A stretch of 64,000 nt of DNA, taken from positions 62,001-126,000 of the forward strand of contig NZ_AUAU01000008.1 of NCBI RefSeq assembly GCF_000428885.1. Direction: 5' to 3'. The position numbers and the translations under genes were made by a program. Source of the stretch: Geothrix fermentans DSM 14018 (GTDB lineage: Bacteria; Acidobacteriota; Holophagae; Holophagales; Holophagaceae). Positions 46,257 to 55,834 of the stretch are shown here, piece after piece (position 1 is the first letter of the stretch; the number at the start of each line of letters is the position of its first letter). A model generated the notes under the pieces. The model searched no databases and was not told where the DNA came from. It saw only the letters and a list, made by a program, of their open reading frames with translations.

Positions 46257-47762
46257 ATGGCCAAGCTCACCGAATGGAAACCCGAGGACGCCCAGTCCTG
46301 GCGGGCAGGCGCGAGCCGCATCGCCTGGCGGAACCTGACCTGCTCCGTGCCCAGCCTGCTCAGCGCCTTCAGCGTCTGGATGTTCTGGAGCATCCTCACC
46401 GCCAAGATGAAGGACGCGGGCTTCCCCTTCACCGACGCCCAGCTCTTCACCATCGTGGGCATCGCCGGCCTGGCGGGGGCCACCCTCCGCATCCCCAGCA
46501 GCTTCCTCGTGGCCCTGGCCGGCGGGCGCAACGTGGTGGGCATCACCACGGCCCTGCTCATCGCGCCGGCCCTGGGCGCGGGCATCGCCCTGCAGGACCG
46601 GAGCACGCCCTTCGCCACCTTCGCGGCCCTGGCGGTGCTGTCGGGCGTGGGCGGCGGCAACTTCTCCTCCTCCATGTCCAACATCACCGGCTTCTTCCCC
46701 AAGCGCCTGGCGGGCCTGGCCCTGGGCCTCAACGCGGGCATCGGCAACCTGGGCGTGTCCGTGATGCAGTTCCTCGTGCCCGTGGTGATGGCCGGGGCGC
46801 TCTTCGGCGGCCTCGCGGGCGCGCCGCACCTCACCGCCGCCGGGAAGGCCCTCTACGTGCAGAACGGCGCCCTGGTGTGGGTGCCCCTGCTGGTGGTCTT
46901 CACGGTGGCCTCGTGGTTCGGCATGAACAACCTGCCCGCCCACGACAGCGAGCCCACCGGCGCCGCCGTCGGCCGCATCCTGGCCCTCCAGGCCGTGGGC
47001 CTCGCCGTCAGCGGCGTCGGGGCCTGGATCCTCGTGAAGAACCCGGCCCTCCCCCTGGGCCTCCAACTGGGCCTGGTGCTGCTGGTGGTGGTGCTGTGCC
47101 TCGGGGCCATGAAGCTCTTCCCCGGCAAGGTGAAGGCGAGCCTCGACCGCCAGTTCGCCATCTTCCGCATGAAGCACAACTGGGTCATGACCGTGCTCTA
47201 CATCATGACCTTCGGCAGCTTCATCGGGTACAGCGCCTCCTTCCCCCTGCTCATCAAGATCGTCTTCAAGAAGGACCCCTCGGCCTACGCCTTCCTGGGC
47301 CCCCTGCTCGGCAGCCTCATCCGCCCCGTGGGCGGCTGGCTCTCGGACAAGCTGCGGGGCAGCGTGGTCACCCAGTGGTCCACCGTGATCCAGATCGTCG
47401 GCGCCCTGCTGGTGGCCTACTACGTGAAGGCCGCCGTCACCGCGCCGGATCCCGGTGTCCACTTCGCGGCCTTCATGGCGAGCTTCATGCTGCTCTTCCT
47501 GGGCAGCGGCATCGGCAACGGCAGCACCTTCCAGATGGTCCCCTTCATCTTCGAGCCCCAGTTCGCGGGGCCCGTGCTGGGCTGGACCGGCGCCGCCGCG
47601 GCCTACGGCAGCTTCATCATCCCCACGGTCTTCAAGAGCCAGATCAAGCCCGGGGCCGTCACCGTGGAGAACGCCCTCTACGGCTTCGCCGCCTTCTACG
47701 TGCTGTGCCTGGCCCTCAACTGGTGGTACTACGTCCGCAAGGACGCCGAGGTGCGCTGCTAG
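46257..47762 (+). CDS. narK: nitrate/nitrite transporter NarK2 (MFS)
   Basis: 501 residues, GGAG 8 bases before the ATG. NarK2-type sequence: an N-terminal extension (AKLTEWKPEDAQSWR), RNLTCSVPSLLSAFSVWMFW, GGNFSSSMSNITGFFPKRLAG, GLNAGIGNLGVSVMQF, and FGSFIGYSASFPLLI. The NxGxxxG-like signature supports nitrate/nitrite exchange. Together with NarK1 it supplies nitrate and exports nitrite for NarG. It ends 10 bases from a convergent gene. Confidence 0.92.
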   Translation: MAKLTEWKPEDAQSWRAGASRIAWRNLTCSVPSLLSAFSVWMFWSILTAKMKDAGFPFTDAQLFTIVGIAGLAGATLRIPSSFLVALAGGRNVVGITTALLIAPALGAGIALQDRSTPFATFAALAVLSGVGGGNFSSSMSNITGFFPKRLAGLALGLNAGIGNLGVSVMQFLVPVVMAGALFGGLAGAPHLTAAGKALYVQNGALVWVPLLVVFTVASWFGMNNLPAHDSEPTGAAVGRILALQAVGLAVSGVGAWILVKNPALPLGLQLGLVLLVVVLCLGAMKLFPGKVKASLDRQFAIFRMKHNWVMTVLYIMTFGSFIGYSASFPLLIKIVFKKDPSAYAFLGPLLGSLIRPVGGWLSDKLRGSVVTQWSTVIQIVGALLVAYYVKAAVTAPDPGVHFAAFMASFMLLFLGSGIGNGSTFQMVPFIFEPQFAGPVLGWTGAAAAYGSFIIPTVFKSQIKPGAVTVENALYGFAAFYVLCLALNWWYYVRKDAEVRC

Positions 47763-47772
47763 CTGCGGTCCC

Positions 47773-48126
47773 TCAGAGCGTCCCATGGTCGCGGGGCTTC
47801 CCGTCGGGCCCCGTTTCCTGGGAATCCAGGGCGTCCTTCAGGTACACCAGGTTCCCCGACAGCCAGAACACCACGCCGACGGCGATGAGCAGCAGGGCCG
47901 CCCAGCCGGAGACGCCGGTGTGGGTCAGCAGGGTGGCCAGGTCCCCGTCCGCCTCCGCGGCGAAGAGGGCGCGGCAGTAGAGGAAGACGCCCACCAGGCT
48001 GATGGCCCAGCCGGAGAGGATCCAGCGGCGGCCGCGCTCGCGGACGCGGGCCACGGCCCGCTGGGATTCCTGGGCGAGGGCCAGGACTTCAGGGTGTTTC
48101 AGGGCGTGGGTGTGGCGGCTGGGCAT
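47773..48126 (-). CDS. small membrane protein of unknown function
   Basis: 117 residues with two hydrophobic segments (WILSGWAISLVGVFLYCRAL, GWAALLLIAVGVVFWLSGNLV) and a charged N-terminus. It starts 9 bases after the TDT transporter stop on the same strand, so the two are coupled. I do not recognise the family; a partner of that transporter is possible. Confidence 0.7.
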   Translation of the reverse strand: MPSRHTHALKHPEVLALAQESQRAVARVRERGRRWILSGWAISLVGVFLYCRALFAAEADGDLATLLTHTGVSGWAALLLIAVGVVFWLSGNLVYLKDALDSQETGPDGKPRDHGTL

Positions 48127-48135
48127 GGGAGCCTC

Positions 48136-49281
<1,146 letters not shown>

Positions 49282-49383
49282 GGGATTCCTCCGCTCCCCA
49301 GCATCCGGCTTCGAACGAGGGCGCGGTAGCGGGCCCGGCGGAAGGGCCGTGTCGGTGTCTGTCCTACAGCCGCCCCGTCGCGC

Positions 49384-50016
49384 CTACTCCACCAGGCCGT
49401 GCCGCAGGGCGTACTGCATGAGCTCGGCGTTGGTGGCGAGCTGCATCTTCTCCAGGATGCGGGCCCGGTAGGTGCTCACGGTCTTGACGCTCAGGCCCAG
49501 CTTCTCGGCGATCTCGCCCGGCGTCCTGGCCGCGGCGATGAGGCGCAGCACCTCGAACTCCCGGGCGCTGAGCCGCTCGTGGGGGGCCACCTCCCGATCC
49601 GAGGACACATGGCTGGCCAGGGCCTCCGCCAGGGAGGCGCCGATGTAGCGCCGGCCGCCGAGCACCGTGCGCACGGCCTGGATCAGCTCCTCCGGGGCGC
49701 GCTCCTTGGTCAGGTAGGCCGAGGCGCCGGCCTTCAGGGCCCGGATGGCGAACTGCTGCTCGCCGAACATGGAGAGCACCAGGATCGGCAGGGCCGGCTG
49801 CTGGGCCTTGAGGTCCGGGAGGATGTCCAGGCCGCTGCGCCCGGGCATGGAGATGTCCAGGATCAGCAGGTCCCAGGCCCCGTCCGGCAGGGCGGCCAGC
49901 ACCTCGTCCGCGGTGCCCGCCTCGCCCACCTGCACGCCCGGGAGGGCCTCCTCCAGGATCCGCCGCAGGCCCGACCGCAGCAGGGCATGATCATCCGCCA
50001 GCAGGATGCGCCACAT
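49384..50016 (-). CDS. NarL/FixJ-type response regulator
   Basis: 210 residues from ATG 50016 (GGAGG upstream; it overlaps the kinase gene by 26 bases). Receiver domain with acidic pocket DDH, phospho-acceptor in LLILDISMPGRSG, and the Lys in YLTKERAP. The output is a LuxR-type helix-turn-helix (LSAREFEVLRLIAAARTPGE, LGLSVKTVSTYRARI). Context with nar genes suggests nitrate/nitrite control, but the sequence alone cannot name the signal. Confidence 0.92.
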   Translation of the reverse strand: MWRILLADDHALLRSGLRRILEEALPGVQVGEAGTADEVLAALPDGAWDLLILDISMPGRSGLDILPDLKAQQPALPILVLSMFGEQQFAIRALKAGASAYLTKERAPEELIQAVRTVLGGRRYIGASLAEALASHVSSDREVAPHERLSAREFEVLRLIAAARTPGEIAEKLGLSVKTVSTYRARILEKMQLATNAELMQYALRHGLVE

Positions 50017-51769
50017 GGCCTCCGTCCTCCCCTGGCAGGATGCCACGGGGGAGGATCGCGCACAGCTCGGCGCCCCCCTGCGGCGCGCGCCCCAGCTGGA
50101 GGCGCCCCCCGAGGAGGCCGATCCGCTCCTCCATGCCCAGCATGCCCAGGTGGCCGCCCGGGACGGCGTCCCCGAAGCCGCGGCCGTCATCCCGAATGCA
50201 AAGTTCGGCCTGGACCCCGTCCACCCGGAGGGCGATCTCCACGGCCTTCGCTCCGGCGTGGCGGGCCACATTGGTGAGGGCCTCCTGGGTGATGCGGAAG
50301 AAGGCCGTGGCCTGCTCCGCGCTGAGGGCGCCCTCCAGTCCCTCCGCCCGCACCCGGCAGGCGACGCCGCTGCGCCGCTGGAACTCCTGGGCGAGCCACT
50401 CCAGGGCCGGCAGCAGGCCCAGGCGGTCCAGCACGCTGGGCCGCAGCTCGCCGGCGATCCGGCGGACGGCGTCGATGGCAGCGTCGATCTGGGCGCCGGC
50501 CTCGTCGCACCAGCGGTCCAGGTCCCCGGCGCGGAGCCCGGGCTCCGGGGTCTTGAGCCGCAGGGCCCCCACGGCGAGCTTGAGGGCCGTGAGGTCCTGG
50601 CCCAGCTGGTCGTGGAGCTCCCGGGAGATCCGGGCCCCCTCCTCCTCCCGCGCGGCCTGCAGGCGGCGGGAGAGGGCCCGGAGCTGCGCCTGGGCCTCCT
50701 GGGCCTCGCCGTGCCGGCGCGCCAGGGTCTCGGCCATGGCGTTGAAGGCGGCGGCCAGGTCCTGGATCTCCCCGCGGGTGGCGGGCCGCGGCGCCCGGGC
50801 CTGGAGGTCCCCGGCCCCGAAGCGGCGCGTGGCGCCCGCCAGGAGGCGGAGGTCCCGCAGCACGGAGACGTCCGCCGCCACCAGGGAGCCCAGCACCGTC
50901 AGAAGCAGGAGCACCGCGAGCACCACCAAGGTGCGCTGGAAGGCGAGGTTGGCCTCCCGCAGCACGGCGGCCTCCGGCAGGCCCACCGCCACGAAGAGGT
51001 CCGGCACCTCCGGCAGGGAGGCCGCGACGAACAGGCGCTTGCGCCCGTCGGGCATCACCGCCTCCGTCATGCCCTGCCCGCGCCCCGCCATGCGCTCCCA
51101 GGCGGGCAGCCGCTGGCCCACCGCCGGGCCCCCCACCGCCTCGCCGCCCCGGGCCAGCACCCCGCCGGCGCGGTCGGTCATGAAGAGGGCCGTCCCGGCG
51201 GGGAGCTGGGCCTGAGGCCCCAGGTTCTCGAGCCAGGCGAGGTCGAGGGCGGCGTAGAGCACCTCCGAGGGGTTGTCCGCCAGGGTGGTGGCCAGGATGA
51301 GGATGGGCCGGTGGACGACCTCGCCGATCCGGTAGCGGCCTACCGCCACGCTGGGGGCCACACCCGGCCGGGCCCGGGCGCCCAGGAAGGCCGGCTCGTC
51401 CTTCATGTCCACGGCGGTCGCGGGGGGCACCACGCTGTACACGAGGCGGCCCCGGGCATCCAGCAGGCCGAGGTTGGCCAGCGCCGGATTGGCCTTCAGC
51501 AGGCCCGGCAGGAGCGGCCGGATGTCCTCATGGACCTCGCCGCGGCCGAGCTGGAGCAGCAGCCGCTGGGCCCCCAGCACCTGGTGGGCGTGCTCCCGCG
51601 TGGCGATCCCCGCCACCATGCGGGCCTCGGCCTCGGCATGACGCAGGGCCGCGCTCCGCTCCCGGCTGGCCAGCAGCAGCACGAGCAGGAAGGTGGGCAA
51701 GGTGGCCGCGAGCGCCAGCAGGGGCAGGTGGAGCCGGAGCGTCCGAAGAGAGGCCGGGAACCAGGTCAT
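49991..51769 (-). CDS. NarX-class sensor histidine kinase
   Basis: 592 residues. Membrane helix near 14-34, an extracytoplasmic sensor of about 240 residues, second helix near 280-300 (LVVLAVLLLLTVLGSLVAA), HAMP linker (RRFGAGDLQARA), then a HisKA_3 dimerisation domain with the phospho-His in ISRELHDQLGQDLTALKLAV and an ATP-binding domain (NVARHAGAKAVEI, DDGRGFG, GHLGMLGMEERI). The sensor part looks like a Cache-type domain rather than the four-helix NarX sensor, so the ligand may be something other than nitrate. Pairs with the overlapping regulator; divergent from moeA. Confidence 0.9.
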   Translation of the reverse strand: MTWFPASLRTLRLHLPLLALAATLPTFLLVLLLASRERSAALRHAEAEARMVAGIATREHAHQVLGAQRLLLQLGRGEVHEDIRPLLPGLLKANPALANLGLLDARGRLVYSVVPPATAVDMKDEPAFLGARARPGVAPSVAVGRYRIGEVVHRPILILATTLADNPSEVLYAALDLAWLENLGPQAQLPAGTALFMTDRAGGVLARGGEAVGGPAVGQRLPAWERMAGRGQGMTEAVMPDGRKRLFVAASLPEVPDLFVAVGLPEAAVLREANLAFQRTLVVLAVLLLLTVLGSLVAADVSVLRDLRLLAGATRRFGAGDLQARAPRPATRGEIQDLAAAFNAMAETLARRHGEAQEAQAQLRALSRRLQAAREEEGARISRELHDQLGQDLTALKLAVGALRLKTPEPGLRAGDLDRWCDEAGAQIDAAIDAVRRIAGELRPSVLDRLGLLPALEWLAQEFQRRSGVACRVRAEGLEGALSAEQATAFFRITQEALTNVARHAGAKAVEIALRVDGVQAELCIRDDGRGFGDAVPGGHLGMLGMEERIGLLGGRLQLGRAPQGGAELCAILPRGILPGEDGGHVAHPAGG

Positions 51770-51831
51770 GAAAGGGGAGTCCTTTTCGCCTATCGTAGGC
51801 CGAGCTCTGGAACCTATGACAGGATTTCAGG

Positions 51832-52956
51832 ATGGCCGATCTCCTGCTGCCCCTCGATGAAGCCCTGGCCCGCCTCTGGGCGGCCCTCCCCGCGCCGGGC
51901 ACCTCGGAGGTGCGGGCGGACCGGGACGATCCCGCCACGGACCTGACGGCCATGGACGGCGTGGCGCTGCGCTCCGAAGACGGCCGCGCCCCGCGCCGCC
52001 TCCTCGGCACCCTCTACGCAGGCGATGATCCCGCGGCCTTCACGGTCGCGCCCGGGACGGCGGTGCGCATCATGACCGGCGCCGCCCTGCCCGCGGGCGC
52101 CGACGCCATCCTGCCCGTGGAGCAGCTGCGTGAAGCCGATGGCCTCATCCATCCCCTGGCGGATCCCGAGCCCGGCGGCCATGTGCGCCGGAAGGGCGGC
52201 CAGGCCCGTGCCGGGGACCTCCTGCTGGCCGCGGATCAGCCCCTCAACGTGGCCCGCCTCGCCCTGCGGGCCTGGGTGGGGCAGCCCGTCCCGGCCCTGT
52301 TCCGCACCCGCGTGGCCGTGGCCTCCACCGGCGACGAGCTGGTGGCCGATCCCCTGCCCCACCAGATCCGCGACTCCAACGGCCCCATGCTGGCGGCCCT
52401 GGCCCATGCCCTGGGCGCGGACGTGGAGCGCCGCCCCGCCCTGCCGGACGATCCGGCGACCCTGGCGGCGGCCCTGCGGAACCCCGGCGGCGCCCGCATC
52501 CTCCTGACCTCCGGCGGCGTGAGCATGGGCGAGCACGACCACCTGCCTTCGGTGCTGAAGAACCTTGGCGCCGAGATCCTCTTCCACAAGATCCGCCTCA
52601 AGCCCGGCAAGCCCATGCTGGCGGCCCGGCTGGGCGACCTGCTGGTGCTCGGCCTTCCCGGCAACCCCGTGTCCGCCTACGTGAATGCCCTGCTCTTCCT
52701 CCCCGTGGCCCTGGCGAAGCTGGAGGGCCGCGCCATGCCCGACCCCTGGCGCCAGGCCCGCCTGGCGGGGCCTGTGAAACACAAGGGCGACCGCCCCCTG
52801 CTGCACCCCTGCCGCCTCGAGGACGGCCAGCTCCATCCCCTGCCCGGCAAGGGCTCCGCCGACCTCGTCACCCTCGCCCAGGCCGATGCCTTCACGTGGA
52901 TCGAGGCCCCCGGCCAGGAGGCAGGGGCCAGGGTCCGCTACCTGACGGTGGTGTAG
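51832..52956 (+). CDS. moeA: molybdopterin molybdenumtransferase
   Basis: 374 residues. MoeA blocks in order: DDPATDLTAMDGVALRSED, RIMTGAALPAGADAILPVEQ, VASTGDELV, NGPMLAALAHALGADV, LLTSGGVSMGEHDHLPSVL, KPGKPMLAARLG, LGLPGNPVSAYV, and a C-terminal barrel. It inserts molybdate into adenylylated molybdopterin. Placement beside nar genes fits the need of NarG and the second molybdoenzyme. CAGGA lies upstream of the ATG. Confidence 0.93.
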   Translation: MADLLLPLDEALARLWAALPAPGTSEVRADRDDPATDLTAMDGVALRSEDGRAPRRLLGTLYAGDDPAAFTVAPGTAVRIMTGAALPAGADAILPVEQLREADGLIHPLADPEPGGHVRRKGGQARAGDLLLAADQPLNVARLALRAWVGQPVPALFRTRVAVASTGDELVADPLPHQIRDSNGPMLAALAHALGADVERRPALPDDPATLAAALRNPGGARILLTSGGVSMGEHDHLPSVLKNLGAEILFHKIRLKPGKPMLAARLGDLLVLGLPGNPVSAYVNALLFLPVALAKLEGRAMPDPWRQARLAGPVKHKGDRPLLHPCRLEDGQLHPLPGKGSADLVTLAQADAFTWIEAPGQEAGARVRYLTVV

Positions 52957-52995
52957 TCCCTGCACTCAAACGCGCAGCGTTTGCTGGCGCAGGCG

Positions 52996-53670
52996 CTACC
53001 CCTTGGCGTACCGCTGCAGCTTGCCCAGGTCCAGGATGCGCACCACCGGGAAGGTGCTCTGAATGAGGCCGAGATCGGTCAGCAGGCGCAGGGCCCGGCT
53101 GAAGGCCTCGCGGCTGGCGCCGATGCACTGGGCCAGGTCCTCCTGGGTCTCCTGGAACTCCACCAGGGACCGCATGGGGTGGGACTCGTGGGCCTCCAGC
53201 AGCAGCTGGGCCACGCGCTCGGGCACGCTGTGCAGGCTGAGGGTCTCCACCAGGGTCACCAGGTGGCGCACCTTGGCGGCGAAGTGGTGGATGAGCATCT
53301 CGGCCACCTCCGGGTGGCGGTGCACGATCTGGCGCAGGGGGGCGGAGGGGATGAGCCAGCACTCGGTCTCGCCATGGGACTCGGCGCTGGAGGCGATGGG
53401 GGCGCCGTCGAAGACGGCCACCTCGCCCACGCAGTCCCCGACCTTGAGGAACTGGAGCACCTGGACCCGGCCGCGGCCGTCCGTGCGGAAGACCTTGAGG
53501 CCCCCCTTCACCACCACATAGACGCCCTGGACCTGGTCTCCCTGGGTGTAGACCCGGGCGCCGTCAGGGAACCGCCGCATCTCCGCGATGCTGGCCAATT
53601 CCTCGGCGGCGTTCATCGGCAGTCCTGCCAGGAACTCGATCCTTCTCAGGTTGAGGACTGCTTGAGGCAT
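52996..53670 (-). CDS. CRP/FNR-family transcriptional regulator
   Basis: 224 residues from ATG 53670 (GGAG upstream; in-frame GTG 53733 would run through the operator). Cyclic-nucleotide-type beta roll at 10-120 and a helix-turn-helix at 170-205. The recognition helix has R187-E188-A-F-S-R192, the same pattern as R180-E181-R185 of CRP, which reads GTGA. FNR reads TTGAT through a different set. There is no N-terminal cysteine cluster, and the phosphate-binding Arg-Ser of cAMP-binding CRP is replaced by A-S-S in GAPIASSAES, so neither oxygen-FNR nor cAMP binding is expected. Its own promoter carries TGTGA-N6-TCACG. The effector is unknown. Confidence 0.9.
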   Translation of the reverse strand: MPQAVLNLRRIEFLAGLPMNAAEELASIAEMRRFPDGARVYTQGDQVQGVYVVVKGGLKVFRTDGRGRVQVLQFLKVGDCVGEVAVFDGAPIASSAESHGETECWLIPSAPLRQIVHRHPEVAEMLIHHFAAKVRHLVTLVETLSLHSVPERVAQLLLEAHESHPMRSLVEFQETQEDLAQCIGASREAFSRALRLLTDLGLIQSTFPVVRILDLGKLQRYAKG

Positions 53671-53718
53671 GGGGCTCCACCGCGTCACTAATTCAGTTAT
53701 CGCACATTTCCATCGGAA

Positions 53719-53734
53719 TGTGATTCTGGTCACG
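53719..53734 (-). promoter_or_regulatory. CRP/FNR-type palindrome upstream of the regulator's own gene
   Basis: Plus strand reads TGTGA-TTCTGG-TCACG, about 50 bases before the ATG. On the minus strand GATAAC (53701-53696) may be the -10; the palindrome centre is 25 bases from it, so either repression or activation is possible. Confidence 0.55.
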
Positions 53735-53805
53735 CACCCTGGAACCTGGCGACCAGTACTTTACCGCGCGGTTGGAATTTCGTCTGGTGGAATTCACGCA
53801 GGACA

Positions 53806-53836
53806 AGGCCCCGGCGGCATCTGCCTACCGGGGCCT
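53806..53836 (-). terminator. terminator of efp
   Basis: Stem AGGCCCCGG/CCGGGGCCT (53806-53814 with 53828-53836), about 28 bases after the efp stop. The T-run on the minus strand is poor (TTGTCC). Confidence 0.5.
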
Positions 53837-53863
53837 CTGTGTTGCGAACGAGTCTACCTCACG

Positions 53864-54427
53864 CTATTTTACGCGCTCCATGAACGTTCGGTCGACCGTG
53901 TTCACACGGATCCTCTGCCCCGCTTCCATGTAGGGCGGCACACCCACGCTGATGCCGTTGTTGAGCTTGGCGGGCTTGTAGGAGCCGGTGGCGTTGGCGT
54001 TCTTCATGACGGGGTCGGTCTCGACGATCTCCAGCACCACGCTGGCCGGCAGGGTGGCGCCCATGGGCTGGCCCTCGTAGAACTCGATCTCCACCTGCAT
54101 GTTGGGCTCGAGGAAGACCAGGTCGTCGCCCAGGAGCTCCTTGCTCACTTCCAGCTGCTCGTAGGTCTCGTTGTTCATGAAGACGAGGTGGTCGCCGTCC
54201 TCGTAGAGGTATTCCAGCATGTGCTGCTCGAGGCTGGCCTTGTCCACCTTGTCGGCGCTGCCGAAGCGGTTCTCGCGGTTGATGCCGTCCTTCAGGCGCT
54301 TCATCTTCACGACGACGCGGGCCGGCAGGTTGCCGGGGGTCTGGTGCTCGACGCTGATGACGCGGCAGAGCTCGTTCTCGAAGTTGACGATCATCCCGGC
54401 GCGGACCTGGGTGGCGTTGATGAACAT
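53864..54427 (-). CDS. efp: translation elongation factor P
   Basis: 187 residues, three-barrel EF-P fold (MFINATQVRAGMIVNFENEL, VVVKMKRLKDG, FMNNETYEQLEV, and C-terminal IRVNTVDRTFMERVK). EF-P rescues ribosomes stalled at proline stretches. The loop that enters the peptidyl-transferase centre reads TPGNLPAR, with Asn33 at the place of the Lys or Arg that is modified in well-studied species. So this belongs to a less-studied loop type or works unmodified. A tRNA gene lies just upstream on the same strand with its own terminator. Confidence 0.93.
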   Translation of the reverse strand: MFINATQVRAGMIVNFENELCRVISVEHQTPGNLPARVVVKMKRLKDGINRENRFGSADKVDKASLEQHMLEYLYEDGDHLVFMNNETYEQLEVSKELLGDDLVFLEPNMQVEIEFYEGQPMGATLPASVVLEIVETDPVMKNANATGSYKPAKLNNGISVGVPPYMEAGQRIRVNTVDRTFMERVK

Positions 54428-54462
54428 GGGGGGCTCCAGTGGAGAGTTCGGGTCCGGACTCC

Positions 54463-54491
54463 AAAAACCCCTCGCGGAGACGAGGGGTTTT
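54463..54491 (-). terminator. terminator of the tRNA-Val gene
   Basis: 11-bp stem AAAACCCCTCG/CGAGGGGTTTT with a six-base loop, directly after the tRNA CCA end and followed by TTTTTGG on the minus strand. Confidence 0.85.
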
Positions 54492-54565
54492 GGTGGGCGT
54501 ACCAGGATTCGAACCTGGGACTTCTACCGTGTGAAGGTAGCACTCTACCGCTGAGTTATACGCCC
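54491..54565 (-). tRNA. tRNA-Val (anticodon CAC)
   Basis: Cloverleaf on the minus strand: 7-bp acceptor GGGCGTA/TACGCCC, D arm CTCAGCGGTAGAG, anticodon arm CTACC-TTCACAC-GGTAG giving anticodon CAC, T arm CCAGG-TTCGAAT-CCTGG, discriminator A and an encoded CCA. It reads GUG, a common Val codon in this GC-rich DNA. Confidence 0.95.
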
Positions 54566-54611
54566 GCGGTCGACCAGAATACCTCAGGGCCGGTCCGATT
54601 CCAAGCCCGGA

Positions 54612-55826
54612 TCAGCGGGCGGCCACCTTCCGCAGCGCCCGGGCGAGCCGGGGGGCCTCGTCCCTGCGCATGGAGCACAGGCCCACGCGCAGCCCCTCCG
54701 GCAGCGGCACCGTGAACACACCCTCGGCCTTCAGGGCCTCGCAGGCCGCTTCGGGATCCGCGGCAGGGGCCGTGACGAAGAACCCTCCCGTCCAGCGGAA
54801 GGCCGCCATGCCCTCGGCCTCCAGGGCCGTGTCCAGGTCCTGGGCGCGCGCAGCCAGCACCTCGGACCAGTGGCGGTGCTCCGCCGCCAGCCGCGCCTGG
54901 GCCTTGCCGTCCCGCGCCAGGCGCAGGAGCAGGGCCTGGGGGGCCCGGGGGCAGTTGGACCAGGTGCCCCGGCTGGACTGGGTCAGGGCCGCCTGCAGGG
55001 CCGGATCGCCGGACCAGGGGAAGGCCAGCGCGCCGCCGCGCCCGCCGTAGAGGGTCAGGGCCTTGGAGAGGGACATGGCGGCCCCCACCAGCACGCGGCC
55101 CTCGGCGCCCAGCGTCGCGTAGTCCTTCAGGGCCTCGGCCACGGCCGCCGGTTCCCGCGTGTAGTCCAGGTAGGCCAGGTCCAGCAGGAGGGTGACGGGC
55201 CCCAGGGCCGACGCGTCCCGCAGCCGACCCATGAGCGCCGCCCGGTCCGCGGTGGACAGGCTGCGTCCCGAGGGGTTGTGGCAGGGCTCATTGAGCCAGA
55301 CCATGACGCGGCCCTGGGCCTTCATCAGATTCCGAAGCGCCCGGTCCCAAGCCTCCGCGTCCAGCGCCTGCCCTGCGGCGGGCCAGGGGGCGGTTTCCAC
55401 CCGCATGCCGTTCTCGCCCGCCATGGTGGCGTAGGGGCCCCAGTAGGGCGCGGTGGTGAGCAGGGCCTGGCCGGGCTCCAGGAAGTTCCGCAGGGAGAGG
55501 GAGAGGGCCCCGCTGCCGCCCGGCGTGGCGCAGGCGCAGCCCGCGCTTTCGAGGGCGGGCCAGTACCGCTGCACCAGGGCCTTGAGGAAGGCGGGATCTC
55601 CGGCGATGGGCGCGTAGGGGGCCACGTCCATGGCGCCCAGGCCACGCCACAGATCCATCACTGTGTCATGCACCACCAGCTGCCCGGCCTCGTCCAGCAG
55701 GACGCCCACGGTGGCGTTGAGGATGGATTCCCCGGCGGCCTGGCGGGCCTGGGCTTCGGCGTTCAGGGCGAAGATGGGATCGTCCGCCGGGAAGTCGCGG
55801 CGGGTGGGGATGAGCTGATCGGTCAT
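54612..55826 (-). CDS. class I/II aminotransferase (aspartate/aromatic type)
   Basis: 404 residues, fold type I PLP enzyme. Motifs: PGGSGALSLSLRNFLEPG near the cofactor phosphate, YWGPYATMAGENGM, LNEPCHNPSGRSLS (the Asn-Pro motif), LLDLAYLDY, and the Schiff-base Lys in AAMSLSKALTLYGGRGG. Family members transfer amino groups between aspartate or aromatic amino acids and 2-oxoacids, so it could make aryl-pyruvates for the IorAB enzyme, though the genes are far apart. Substrate not decided. A LysR gene follows upstream on the same strand, 8 bases away. Confidence 0.85.
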   Translation of the reverse strand: MTDQLIPTRRDFPADDPIFALNAEAQARQAAGESILNATVGVLLDEAGQLVVHDTVMDLWRGLGAMDVAPYAPIAGDPAFLKALVQRYWPALESAGCACATPGGSGALSLSLRNFLEPGQALLTTAPYWGPYATMAGENGMRVETAPWPAAGQALDAEAWDRALRNLMKAQGRVMVWLNEPCHNPSGRSLSTADRAALMGRLRDASALGPVTLLLDLAYLDYTREPAAVAEALKDYATLGAEGRVLVGAAMSLSKALTLYGGRGGALAFPWSGDPALQAALTQSSRGTWSNCPRAPQALLLRLARDGKAQARLAAEHRHWSEVLAARAQDLDTALEAEGMAAFRWTGGFFVTAPAADPEAACEALKAEGVFTVPLPEGLRVGLCSMRRDEAPRLARALRKVAAR

Positions 55827-55834
55827 GCTCTAGC

